A stretch of 64,000 nucleotides of DNA from Bradyrhizobium sp. SSBR45G (GTDB lineage: Bacteria; Pseudomonadota; Alphaproteobacteria; Rhizobiales; Xanthobacteraceae), in the NCBI RefSeq assembly GCF_030159255.1, contig NZ_BSCT01000012.1, forward strand, positions 1-64,000. The letters run 5' to 3'. This document shows, piece after piece, positions 8,939 through 17,251 of this stretch. Within the stretch, counting starts at the first letter, position 1; every line of letters begins with the position of its first letter. Made by a program: the position numbers and the translations under genes. Under the pieces are notes generated by a model. The model had not been told where the DNA came from. It did no database searches and saw only the letters and a list, made by a program, of their open reading frames with translations.

Positions 8939-9237
8939 CGCGTTCTCCGTGACGGCTTGAGCGCATGACCCCCGCCAAGGCCAACGCCGACCGTTTCCGC
9001 AAAGCTGAGCAGCGCGTCCTCGAGCACCGAGAGCTTGAGGTGGTAGGTGACCGAGGTCCCCATTTTGTCCGAATAGACCAGGTCCGCCTCGCGCAGCACC
9101 GCGAAATGCGCCGACAGCGTGGGCTTGGCGATGTCGAAATGCTCCGCGATCTGCCCCGCCGTCATCGGCCGTTCCCTGAGAAGCTGCAGGATGCGGCGAC
9201 GGGTCGGATCGGACAGGGCCTTGAAGACCGAATTCAT
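8935..9237 (-). CDS. sdpR: ArsR/SdpR-family autorepressor-type transcription factor
   Basis: A 100-residue winged-helix regulator. It starts M-N-S-V-F-K-A-L-S-D-P-T-R-R-R-I-L-Q-L-L, the classic ArsR opening. The recognition region is A-E-H-F-D-I-A-K-P-T-L-S-A-H-F-A-V-L-R-E-A-D-L-V (about residues 31-54), followed by a beta wing (Y-S-D-K-M-G-T-S-V-T-Y-H-L). The metal-binding C-V-C of arsenic or cadmium sensors is absent, which fits the SdpR autorepressor branch. It is the first gene of a two-gene operon with the SdpI-like membrane protein. The promoter and a near-perfect palindrome lie immediately before the start codon, which points to autorepression. The symbol is by family, not orthology. 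Confidence 0.88.
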   Translation of the reverse strand: MNSVFKALSDPTRRRILQLLRERPMTAGQIAEHFDIAKPTLSAHFAVLREADLVYSDKMGTSVTYHLKLSVLEDALLSFAETVGVGLGGGHALKPSRRTR

Positions 9238-9238
9238 A

Positions 9239-9272
9239 TTCGATTATTAGCTAATCATCGAAATAACGTCAA
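9239..9272 (-). promoter_or_regulatory. Promoter overlapping a palindromic operator; probable leaderless start
   Basis: On the minus strand a -35 TTGACG (9272-9267), a 17-base spacer and a -10 TAATAA (9249-9244) end six bases before the ATG at 9237, so transcription should start at or next to the A of ATG. There is no room for a Shine-Dalgarno sequence. A 24-base palindrome (9239-9262) with arms TTCGAT and ATCGAA around ATTAGCTAAT, and one mismatched pair, covers the -10 and half of the spacer. A bound dimer would block RNA polymerase. The likely ligand is the SdpR-like protein. Confidence 0.75.
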
Positions 9273-9391
9273 GCGGCATCGAGTCCAAGACGGCCCGGCC
9301 GGATCGCTGAGCCTCGATCTGCTCAGCGCTCGGGACGCGCCCGCGGCGGCCGTTGACAATCGAGCCGCCACGGTGCTCGGAGCACGACGTG

Positions 9392-10396
9392 CTATTCCAG
9401 CGGATCGATCAGATAGGCAAAGCCGATTCGCGCGGATTGCATCGACAGATCGTATTGGGTCGCGCGCCAGTACTGCTGCGATCCGAAATTCGCCACGAAG
9501 GACGTCTGATCCTGGGTGCGGGCGGCGTTGAATTTCGTATAGCGATATTCCGTCCGGAAGCTCCAGTGCGCCCCAAGCTTGCGTTCAAGGCCAAGCCCGG
9601 CCATCGGTCCGTTGACCCACACGGTTTCGTTGGGTTGAAAGAACGCATTGTCGGTGAGGTTGCGTGCGTCGAGCTTGGCAAACGTCCAGCCGCCGAGCCC
9701 GTACAGCAGGGTCTGCGGGTCAACCAGTACACCGGCGCGCAATAGCGCTGATGTCATCCATCTCGTGGTGATCTGCGGCCGGAAATCGCCGCGAGCACCC
9801 ATGCCGGTCGGGCCACCCGAATTGAAATAGGCGTAGGACCTGCTGCCCGCATTGCCGGAATCGAGATCCGCCATCGTCGCTTCGAGCTGGGCGCCGAGCA
9901 CCGCGCGCGAGAGCTGGACATTCCAACCGGCAAACACGTCGACGAATCCGCCACCGCGCCGTCCCGGTCCCGTCAGGCTCGACGTTTCGTATCCGGAGAC
10001 ATCGTTTGGAGGCGGAGCTCCCGGGCTGGTGAACGACTGTCGTTCGGTGGACGCCGTGATCGATCGTGTTGCAGCTCCGCCTGCGGTGATGCCCCAGGAC
10101 AATCCCGTCCAGCCGGGCTGACGTTTCTCATCCGGTCTCGCTTCGATGAGCCGCGGAGCATGATGCGAGGTGTCATGACTGATCGATTGGCTGTCAATCC
10201 TTTGCGTCGGCTGCGTGCCGGATCGGCTCAGCTCCAGCTGTTTCCTGTAACCTCGATTTTCAGCTTCCAATCTGACGACGCGCGCCTCGAGGGCCGCGAG
10301 CTTTTCGAGAACGGCATCCTGGCCGGTCTTCTCCTGGGCGTGACCTGCTCCGGTCGCCCACATCGTCATCAAGACAGCAACACATGTTCTGCGCAT
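9392..10396 (-). CDS. Outer-membrane beta-barrel protein with coiled-coil N-terminus
   Basis: A 334-residue exported protein, counted from ATG 10396. A signal peptide (M-R-R-T-C-V-A-V-L-M-T-M-W-A-T-G-A-G-H-A) is followed by a short coiled coil of the type seen in trimeric outer-membrane proteins (V-L-E-K-L-A-A-L-E-A-R-V-V-R-L-E-A-E-N-R). Then comes a Gly/Ser/Thr-rich region of alternating strands resembling porin-family proteins (DUF1134/Omp25-like): G-W-N-V-Q-L-S-R-A-V-L-G-A-Q-L-E, F-R-P-Q-I-T-T-R-W, L-G-A-H-W-S-F-R-T-E-Y-R-Y-T-K-F. The chain ends in an aromatic-rich final strand. An in-frame GTG at 10417 exists, but ATG 10396 has the better-placed G-rich ribosome-binding site. Cargo or pore specificity is unknown. 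Confidence 0.8.
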   Translation of the reverse strand: MRRTCVAVLMTMWATGAGHAQEKTGQDAVLEKLAALEARVVRLEAENRGYRKQLELSRSGTQPTQRIDSQSISHDTSHHAPRLIEARPDEKRQPGWTGLSWGITAGGAATRSITASTERQSFTSPGAPPPNDVSGYETSSLTGPGRRGGGFVDVFAGWNVQLSRAVLGAQLEATMADLDSGNAGSRSYAYFNSGGPTGMGARGDFRPQITTRWMTSALLRAGVLVDPQTLLYGLGGWTFAKLDARNLTDNAFFQPNETVWVNGPMAGLGLERKLGAHWSFRTEYRYTKFNAARTQDQTSFVANFGSQQYWRATQYDLSMQSARIGFAYLIDPLE

Positions 10397-10819
10397 TTTC
10401 GTCCCCCGCTCAACCACAGGTGATACGGTAGCTCACGCGCCCGCGCGACGGCAAGTTAGGGTATGCGATGGTCCGGGGATGAGGTTGTGAACATCCTTAT
10501 GTTGAAGTTGTGTGATTCTTGATTGCACTTATTTGTTGCATTTGGACGTGCAGAAATCTCTGGCAACCTCGGTCAACCCCAATCCGCATTTCAAACAGTC
10601 CTGTCGAAGATGCGCGCGACCGGCCGGGAACTTCGCCCGAAACTCCGATACGAGCTGAGTTCGTACTATTCGACTACGCGCCGATTCTTGTTCTTGCTCT
10701 CATCCTCGCAAGTCGATTCCGACGTCGTCTCAGTTTCTCAACGGCGACTTTTCGCCCGCATACCCGCCATACCCAAATTGCCCGTCGTGCCAGTTTGCCG
10801 CAGCATCTTCGCTTGCAGC
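10397..10819. other. Intergenic region without a supported gene
   Basis: There is no convincing coding region. The open frames here lack codon bias and any recognisable product. The first 120 bases are moderately AT-rich and probably carry the promoter of the barrel-protein gene. The rest is degenerate sequence leading into the dispersed repeat, including a decayed counterpart of the repeat's left arm near 10774-10790. Confidence 0.5.
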
Positions 10820-11270
10820 GTCGGGCAAATCACCTTCACATTTCCGCCTGTCCCGCGCTCATCGAAGAGGGGCGCTTCGCGAGTCGTCACGAGCGTTGTG
10901 TGTGGGATGCGATGGCCGGATTGGAGTTGCAGCGCGCATTCGCGAGCGGACGAACAATTTCGATGCGGACGGTGAAGTCGCGTGGTCCTGGCCTCCCGAT
11001 GCTGAGGTCAAGCCCGTTGATGTGCGTCACGCGCATCGCGGGTGATGGGGGCAACAAAGCCCGGTCCCCAGGGAGAGCGCGTATAAGTCGTAAGCCCATC
11101 GCGCAGGGAGGGCCGGGCGTTTTCGGCCAGACCTGTGGTACCTGCCGCCTGCATTTTTTTCCGCAGGCGGGCCACGGGCGCGGCCAGCGCCCGGCCTTCC
11201 CTGCGCCCTCGATCGAAGAGGGCGATCTCCCGGCAAAGCTCGGACGCAAAATGCGCCGCGAGGACGCGGG
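10820..11270 (+). repeat. Dispersed structured repeat, copy A
   Basis: One of three related non-coding copies in this window (others at 21680-22020 on the minus strand and 59342-59790 on the plus strand). It starts with GTCGGGCAAATCA (10820-10832). Shared blocks include GGATGCGATGG, CGGACGGTGAAGTCG-CGTGGTCCTGG and GCGTATAAG. It ends in a long hairpin: 19-base arms 11101-11119 and 11188-11206 (18 Watson-Crick pairs plus one G-T), a middle stem 11132-11138 with 11172-11178, and an inner stem 11145-11152 with 11163-11170 closing a T-rich loop. Frames open across it are not genes. The stem bases co-vary between copies, which suggests that the structure is maintained. Confidence 0.8.
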
Positions 11271-11444
11271 CTCATGACCCCAGATTCTCATGCGCGATGA
11301 TCCCAAGCCGCCTCGCGAGGACGACGGGAACCTTCGGCTGCGCAGGATTTTGATTCGTCCGCGACCACCCGGCGCGGGTAGCAAGGCCTCGAAGCCTCAT
11401 CCGATGCATGCCCCCGCCTCAGACCGTCAAAGGACATTCCCCGC

Positions 11445-13175
11445 ATGGCCAGCATTGCAGACCAGATCGTCGAGACGCTCGAAATCGCCGGCGTCAAGCG
11501 CATCTATGGCGTCGTCGGCGACAGCCTCAACGGGCTCACCGAGTCGCTGCGCGTCCGCAAGACGATCGACTGGGTCCATGTCCGCCACGAGGAGGTGGCA
11601 GCGTTCGCGGCCTCGGGTGAATCGCAGATCACAGGCCGACTTGCGGTGTGCGCCGGCTCCTGTGGGCCTGGCAATCTGCATCTCATCAATGGTCTGTATG
11701 ATGCGCAGCGCAGCCGCACGCCGGTGCTGGCGATCGCGGCGCAGATCCCCTCGGCCGAGATTGGCGGCGGCTATTTTCAGGAGACGCATCCGCAGAACCT
11801 GTTCCGCGAATGCAGCGTGTATTGCGAGCTGGTCTCCGATCCCGCGCAGATGCCGTTCGTGCTGGAGAACGCGATCCGTGCCGCGACCGGCGAGCGCGGC
11901 GTCGCCGTCATCGTCATTCCCGGCGATGTCGCGCTGAAGCCGGCGCCGAAGCGCGCGCCCTCGCCTGTGATCGGACTGCTGCCGCCGAAGCCTACGGTGC
12001 GTCCGGCCGAGCCGGAGCTCGATGCGCTGGCGGCCTTCCTCAACAAGGCAAGCCGCGTGACCTTGTTCTGCGGCCGCGGCTGCGCCGGCGCGCATGCCGA
12101 GCTGATGAAGCTCGCCGAGATCCTGCACAGCCCGATCGTGCACGCGCTCGGCGGCAAGGAGCATGTCGAATACGACAATCCCTACGATGTCGGCCTGACC
12201 GGCTTCATCGGCTTCTCGTCGGGCTATCACGCCATGCATAGCTGCGACGCGCTGCTGATGCTCGGCACCGATTTTCCCTACAAGCAGTTCATCCCCTCTG
12301 ACGTTGCGATTGCGCAGGTCGACATCCGGCCGAGCCAGCTCGGCCGTCGCGCGCGGCTCGATGTCGGCGTGGTCGGCGATGTCGGCGAGACCCTGCGCGC
12401 GCTGCTGCCGAAGCTGACGGCGAAAACCGATCGCAGCCATCTCGACGACAGCCTTGCCCGCTACGTGGCCGCGCGCAAAGGCCTCGACGATCTCGCCGTC
12501 GGCACGCCCGGCCGCCTCCCGATCCATCCGCAATATCTGACGCGTATCATCAGCGAGACAGCCGCGGCCGATGCGGTGTTCACCTTCGACGTCGGCACGC
12601 CGACGATCTGGGCGGCGCGCTACATCGCGATGAACGGACAGCGCCGCCTGATCGGCTCGCTGGTGCACGGCTCGATGGCCAACGCGATGGCGCAGGCGAT
12701 CGGCATCCAGGCGGCGCAGGCTGGACGGCAGGTGATCTCGCTATCGGGCGACGGCGGCTTTGCGATGCTGATGGGCGATCTCATCACCCTGACGCAGGAG
12801 AAGCTGCCGGTGAAGGTCGTGATCTACAACAACGGCACGCTCGGCTTCGTCGCGCTGGAGATGAAGGCCTCCGGCTTCGTCGAGCACGGCACCGATCTGG
12901 AAAATCCGGATTTCGCCGCGATGGCGCGCGCGATGGGCATCCATGCAAGGCGCGTCGAGGACCCCGGCGAATTGCCCGGCGCCGTCGCCGACTGGCTCGC
13001 GCATGACGGCCCCGCCGTGCTCGATGTCGTCACCGCCAAGCAGGAGCTGTCCATGCCCCCGACCATCGGCCTCGAACAGGTCAAGGGCTTCAGCGTCTGG
13101 CTGATCCGCGCCGTCATGAGCGGCCGCGGCGACGAGGTGATCGATCTGGCAAAAGAGAATCTGCTGCGGCGATGA
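11445..13175 (+). CDS. poxB: Pyruvate dehydrogenase (quinone)/pyruvate oxidase
   Basis: A 576-residue thiamine-diphosphate enzyme of the acetolactate synthase/pyruvate oxidase superfamily, closest to PoxB, which oxidises pyruvate to acetate and CO2 and passes electrons to quinone. The N-terminal domain opens G-V-K-R-I-Y-G-V-V-G-D-S-L-N-G-L and carries the catalytic Glu in R-H-E-E-V-A-A-F (E50). The middle domain would bind FAD. The C-terminal thiamine motif G-D-G-G-F-A-M-L-M-G-D through V-I-Y-N-N lies near residues 433-463. The length matches E. coli PoxB (about 572). It stands alone, preceded by repeat copy A, and should act at the inner face of the membrane. Confidence 0.92.
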   Translation: MASIADQIVETLEIAGVKRIYGVVGDSLNGLTESLRVRKTIDWVHVRHEEVAAFAASGESQITGRLAVCAGSCGPGNLHLINGLYDAQRSRTPVLAIAAQIPSAEIGGGYFQETHPQNLFRECSVYCELVSDPAQMPFVLENAIRAATGERGVAVIVIPGDVALKPAPKRAPSPVIGLLPPKPTVRPAEPELDALAAFLNKASRVTLFCGRGCAGAHAELMKLAEILHSPIVHALGGKEHVEYDNPYDVGLTGFIGFSSGYHAMHSCDALLMLGTDFPYKQFIPSDVAIAQVDIRPSQLGRRARLDVGVVGDVGETLRALLPKLTAKTDRSHLDDSLARYVAARKGLDDLAVGTPGRLPIHPQYLTRIISETAAADAVFTFDVGTPTIWAARYIAMNGQRRLIGSLVHGSMANAMAQAIGIQAAQAGRQVISLSGDGGFAMLMGDLITLTQEKLPVKVVIYNNGTLGFVALEMKASGFVEHGTDLENPDFAAMARAMGIHARRVEDPGELPGAVADWLAHDGPAVLDVVTAKQELSMPPTIGLEQVKGFSVWLIRAVMSGRGDEVIDLAKENLLRR

Positions 13176-13206
13176 GGGGAGTCGGTGAATGCGGTGGTTG
13201 CAGCCA

Positions 13207-13409
13207 TCCTTCGAGACGACCGCCTGCGGCGGTCTCCTCAGGATGAGGGAGCGTTCGCGGTGATGCTCCAACTCTTTCGCTGTCCAGCGCCGCCCTCGGC
13301 CCCCGAACCTCATGGTGAGGAGCGCCGCGCCCGAGGCCAAGCGATGGTCAGGAGTGCCACCCGTGGCGCGTTCAGGCGATGCTCTCGCATCGCCTCGAGA
13401 ACCATGAGG
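13207..13409. repeat. REP-like palindromes in the poxB-tRNA-Thr gap
   Basis: Two nested-type inverted repeats of a kind common between genes in this group. One is a tight hairpin GACCGCC/GGCGGTC (13218-13224 and 13228-13234) with a 3-base loop, flanked by CATCCTTCGAGA and CTCCTCAGGATGAGG. The other is a wider pair, CCTCATGGT (13308-13316) and ACCATGAGG (13401-13409). No coding frame is credible here. Confidence 0.55.
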
Positions 13410-13449
13410 CCGAGATGGCGCGGATTGGAATGGCAGTCGGGGAACGAGA

Positions 13450-13524
<75 letters not shown>

Positions 13525-13876
13525 AGGGACGCGCGAGGGGCCGGCCCGAAGGCCGCGACCGAACGCGGGCGGTTCTTGCCACAAGGTCCCCGCCTGCGCA
13601 AGCGCGGCTCGACCGGTTTTCGGGGAAAGACGTCGGCGCGATCCGGCGAAACGGCGCGAAAGACCTCCGAATCGGACCGAAATCGCCCATTCGAGGCGAG
13701 TTTGTCGTCCATCGCCGGCCGAACGGCCCAAATCACCGCAGCTGTGGCGGCAACTCCCCATCCGGGCAGGCGACGCGGCGCGGAGCGGAACCTACCGTCT
13801 GCGTCGCCAATGCCTCTTGGCTTTCGCAACTGCGGCCGCGATTGTGCCTCTGGTATGGGGTGACCGGGGGAAGGGG
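13525..13876. other. Intergenic region, no feature seen
   Basis: This is about 350 bases between the tRNA-Thr 5' end and the small 60-aa gene. It should contain the promoter of tRNA-Thr (minus strand) and of the downstream plus-strand genes. I see no convincing consensus hexamers and no credible gene. Confidence 0.4.
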
Positions 13877-14059
13877 ATGACGGATAAGACCGACAGGGCG
13901 GCACCAAAGGGTTCGCGCGAGGAGCGGCTGAAGCTGGCGCTGCGCGAGAACCTGAAGCGGCGCAAGGCGCAGAGCCGCGAGCGCAGCCAGGCGGTGACTG
14001 CCGAGGAGGGCGGCCCGGACGAGGCCGCCGCCGGCGGCCCTGACAGTTCGAAGCGTTGA
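13877..14059 (+). CDS. Small basic hypothetical protein, 60 aa
   Basis: A 60-residue product starting M-T-D-K-T-D at ATG 13877, preceded by the G-rich Shine-Dalgarno GGGGGAAGGGG. The centre is strongly basic and helical (E-E-R-L-K-L-A-L-R-E-N-L-K-R-R-K-A-Q-S-R-E-R) and the tail is acidic and low in complexity. No family is recognised. The basic helix could bind nucleic acid, but that is a guess. It lies 28 bases before the cNMP-flavoprotein gene, in the same direction, and probably shares its transcript. A longer frame from 13817 has no ribosome-binding site. Confidence 0.6.
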   Translation: MTDKTDRAAPKGSREERLKLALRENLKRRKAQSRERSQAVTAEEGGPDEAAAGGPDSSKR

Positions 14060-14087
14060 GCGGTTTGCAGGAGTGGGGAGCGTGGCG

Positions 14088-15797
14088 ATGGCGAATGACG
14101 GGACGACAGCGGAGGCACAACGGGCGGAGCTGGCAAAAGCCCTGCCGCGCTTCGACCAGACCTTCCCGGAGCTGACGCCGCAGGAGATCGCGCGCCTGCG
14201 CGGCTTCGGCGAGATCCGGACCTATCGCGACGGCGAACTGTTGTTCGAGACCGGCAAGCCCGGCCCCGGCATGTTCGTGATCCTCAAGGGCCATGTCGCG
14301 ATCACCCAGCGTGACGGCCTCGGCCACGTCACCCCGGTGATCGACCAGGGGCCGGGGCAGTTTCTCGCCGAGATCGCCCAGCTCTCGGGCCGCGTCGCGC
14401 TGGTCGACGGCCATGCCGAGGGCGATGTCGAGGTCATCCTGATTCCCCCGGAGCGGCTGCGGGCGCTCCTGATCGCTGAGGCCGAACTCGGCGAGCGCAT
14501 CATGCGGGCGCTGATCCTGCGGCGGGTGAACCTGATCCAGGGCGGCGCCGGCGGCCCGGTCATGATCGGACCGCCGCACTCCGCTGATATCGCGCGGCTG
14601 CAGAGCTTTCTCACCCGCAACGGCTTTCCGCACCACCTGCTCGATCCGGCTGTCGATCATGACGCCGCCGATCTGATCGTCCGCTATGCGCCGACACCGG
14701 CCGAGCTGCCGCTGGTCGTGGTGGCCGACGGCAGCGTGCTGCGCAATCCCAGCGAGACGGAGCTAGCGCGCGCGGTCGGCATGATCGGCGGGCCGCGCGG
14801 CGAGAAGGTCTACGACGTCGCCATCGTCGGCTGCGGGCCGGCCGGTCTTGCCACGGCCGTGTACGGCGCCTCCGAAGGTCTGTCCGTGACAGTGCTCGAT
14901 TCGCGGGCTTTCGGCGGCCAGGCCGGCGCCAGCGCCCGCATCGAGAACTATTTTGGCTTTCCAACCGGCATCACCGGCCTCGCGCTGACCGCGCGGGCGT
15001 TCAACCAGGCGCAGAAGTTCGGCGCCGAGATCATGATTCCGGTGTCGGTGACCGCGCTGGATTGCGAGCGCAAGAACGGCGCCTTCGTGCTGGCGCTCGA
15101 CGGCGGCGACGAGGTGCGGGCGCGCGCGGTCGTGGTCGCCAGCGGGGCGCGCTATCGCCGGCCCGATCTCGACCGGCTCAAGGAGTTCGAGGGCCGCGGC
15201 GTCTGGTACTGGGCCTCGCCGATCGAGGCGCGGCTGTGCGCCGGCCAGGAGGTCGCCCTCGTCGGCGGCGGCAACTCGGCCGGGCAGGCCGCGGTGTTTC
15301 TCTCCGGGCATGTCAAGAAGGTGCGGATGATCATCCGTGGCGGCGGGCTGGCCGCGTCGATGTCGCGCTATCTGATCGAGCGCATCGAGGCGACGCCGAA
15401 CATCGAGCTGCTGTTCAACACCGAGGTGGTCGCGCTCAATGGCGGCACGGATACCGGGCTCGAACGCATCACCTTGAAGAGCCGGCTGTCGGGCGAGGAG
15501 ACGCCGGCCGAGATCAGCAATCTGTTTCTGTTCGTCGGCGCCGATCCGGCGACGGGCTGGCTCGGCGATTGCGGTGTGACGCTCGACCGCGCCGGCTTCG
15601 TCGTGACCGGCGCGCAGTCGGAACAGAACGCCGGGCGGATGGTGTCGCCGCTGGAGACCTCGGTGCCCGGCGTCTATGCGGTCGGCGACGTCCGTTCCGG
15701 CTCGGTCAAGCGCGTCGGCGGCGCCATCGGCGAGGGCGCCCAGGTGGTCGCCGCGCTGCACGGGTTTCTCGCCGATGCCCTGCTGCCGCCGGTGTGA
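14088..15797 (+). CDS. cNMP-binding domain fused to thioredoxin-reductase-like flavoprotein lacking CxxC
   Basis: A 569-residue fusion. Residues about 40-150 form a cyclic-nucleotide-binding fold (Y-R-D-G-E-L-L-F-E-T-G, G-M-F-V-I-L-K-G, G-Q-F-L-A-E-I-A-Q-L-S-G). A linker of about 90 residues follows, then a thioredoxin-reductase-like FAD/NAD(P) module with V-A-I-V-G-C-G-P-A-G-L-A near 245 and V-A-L-V-G-G-G-N-S-A-G-Q-A near 388. Where thioredoxin reductases carry the redox CxxC there is W-Y-W-A-S-P (about 371-376), so it cannot reduce thioredoxin by the usual route and may act as an NAD(P)H-dependent reductase of another carrier. ATG 14088 has GGGGAG well placed; an in-frame GTG at 14073 is possible. 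Proteins of this architecture are widespread, but their function is unclear to me. Confidence 0.9.
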   Translation: MANDGTTAEAQRAELAKALPRFDQTFPELTPQEIARLRGFGEIRTYRDGELLFETGKPGPGMFVILKGHVAITQRDGLGHVTPVIDQGPGQFLAEIAQLSGRVALVDGHAEGDVEVILIPPERLRALLIAEAELGERIMRALILRRVNLIQGGAGGPVMIGPPHSADIARLQSFLTRNGFPHHLLDPAVDHDAADLIVRYAPTPAELPLVVVADGSVLRNPSETELARAVGMIGGPRGEKVYDVAIVGCGPAGLATAVYGASEGLSVTVLDSRAFGGQAGASARIENYFGFPTGITGLALTARAFNQAQKFGAEIMIPVSVTALDCERKNGAFVLALDGGDEVRARAVVVASGARYRRPDLDRLKEFEGRGVWYWASPIEARLCAGQEVALVGGGNSAGQAAVFLSGHVKKVRMIIRGGGLAASMSRYLIERIEATPNIELLFNTEVVALNGGTDTGLERITLKSRLSGEETPAEISNLFLFVGADPATGWLGDCGVTLDRAGFVVTGAQSEQNAGRMVSPLETSVPGVYAVGDVRSGSVKRVGGAIGEGAQVVAALHGFLADALLPPV

Positions 15798-15937
15798 TTC
15801 GCGCGGCGGGTTGTACGGTCAGGGGATGAATTCTCAGGGCGTGCGACCTGTCGTTGCGAACTCATCAAATCGCCGTAATGTCGGTCCTGTTGCGCCCATC
15901 TCAGCCCAATTTCCCGGCCAGCTCCCATAGGACCAGC

Positions 15938-17227
15938 ATGGATCGCATTCGCATCGTCGGCGGCACCCCGCTTCACGGCATCATCCCGATTTCGGGCGCG
16001 AAGAACGCTGCCCTGCCGCTGATGATCGCGGGTCTTTTGACGCCGGAGACGCTGATCCTCGACAACGTCCCGCGGCTGGCCGACGTCGCGCAGCTGCAGC
16101 GCATTCTCGGCAATCACGGCGTGGACATCATGGCCGTCGGCAAGCGCCCTGGCGATGGCCAGTACCAGGGCCAGACCCTGCAGATCTCCGCCGCTGACAT
16201 CATCGACACCACGGCCCCCTACGAGCTGGTGTCGCGGATGCGCGCCAGCTTCTGGGTGATCGCGCCGTTGCTTGCGCGCATGCACGAGGCGCGGGTGTCC
16301 TTGCCCGGCGGCTGCGCCATCGGCACGCGGCCGGTCGATCTTTTGATCATGGCGCTGGAGAAGCTCGGCGCCAGCATCGACATCGATGCCGGCTATGTCG
16401 TCGCCAAGGCGCCGGGTGGCCTGCGTGGCGGGACGATCGATTTCCCCAAGGTGACGGTCGGCGGCACCCATGTCGCGGTCATGGCCGCGAGCCTCGCCAA
16501 GGGGACGACCGTCATTACGAACGCCGCCTGCGAGCCGGAGATCACCGATCTCGCGGACTGCCTCAACAAGATGGGCGCGCGCATCACCGGCGCGGGCACC
16601 CCGCGTATCGAGATCGAGGGCGTGGCGTTTCTGCATGGTGCGCGGCATACCGTGCTGCCCGATCGCATCGAGGCGGGCACCTATGCGATCGCGGCCGCGA
16701 TGACCGGCGGCGACGTCCAGCTCGCCGGTGCGCGGCCGGAGCTCTTGCAATCCGCGCTCGACGTGCTGGCCGAAGCGGGGGCCGAGATTTCGAGCAACGC
16801 CGAGGGCATCCGAATCGTCCGCAACGGCCATGGCATCCGCCCGGTTCAGGTCACGACCGCGCCATTCCCGGGTTTTCCGACCGACCTGCAGGCCCAGCTG
16901 ATGGCGCTGATGGTGCGCGCGCAGGGCGCGTCCGAGATCACCGAGACCATCTTCGAGAATCGCTTCATGCACGTCCAGGAGCTCGCCCGCTTCGGCGCCC
17001 GCATCAGCCTCGACGGCGAGACCGCGCGGATCGAGGGCATCTCGACCCTGCGCGGCGCGCCGGTGATGGCGACCGATCTGCGCGCCTCGGTGTCGCTGGT
17101 GATTGCCGGGCTTGCTGCGGAAGGCGAAACCATGATCAATCGCGTCTACCATCTCGATCGCGGCTTCGAGCGGCTGGAGGACAAGCTGAAGGCCTGCGGC
17201 GCCACGATCGAGCGCATCCGCGAGTAG
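15938..17227 (+). CDS. murA: UDP-N-acetylglucosamine 1-carboxyvinyltransferase
   Basis: A 429-residue MurA, which transfers enolpyruvate from PEP to UDP-GlcNAc in the first committed step of peptidoglycan synthesis in the cytoplasm. Seen in sequence: the start M-D-R-I-R-I-V-G-G, then S-G-A-K-N-A-A-L-P-L-M (KN catalytic pair), the active-site loop P-G-G-C126-A-I-G-T-R-P with the fosfomycin-target cysteine present, and the late T-D-L-Q-A-Q-L-M-A-L and E-N-R-F-M-H signatures. The length is normal (about 420-430). ATG 15938 matches family starts better than the longer frame. It heads a co-directional run with DUF2948, hisD and UPF0262 genes. Confidence 0.97.
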   Translation: MDRIRIVGGTPLHGIIPISGAKNAALPLMIAGLLTPETLILDNVPRLADVAQLQRILGNHGVDIMAVGKRPGDGQYQGQTLQISAADIIDTTAPYELVSRMRASFWVIAPLLARMHEARVSLPGGCAIGTRPVDLLIMALEKLGASIDIDAGYVVAKAPGGLRGGTIDFPKVTVGGTHVAVMAASLAKGTTVITNAACEPEITDLADCLNKMGARITGAGTPRIEIEGVAFLHGARHTVLPDRIEAGTYAIAAAMTGGDVQLAGARPELLQSALDVLAEAGAEISSNAEGIRIVRNGHGIRPVQVTTAPFPGFPTDLQAQLMALMVRAQGASEITETIFENRFMHVQELARFGARISLDGETARIEGISTLRGAPVMATDLRASVSLVIAGLAAEGETMINRVYHLDRGFERLEDKLKACGATIERIRE

Positions 17228-17251
17228 TGGGGATGCCGAGGGGATGATGTC

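Noticed and set aside
10519..11277. A 252-codon plus-strand frame, and others in repeat copies A, B and C
   Set aside because: They run through the dispersed repeat. Similar phrases appear in more than one copy only because the DNA is repeated. Frames are not conserved between copies.
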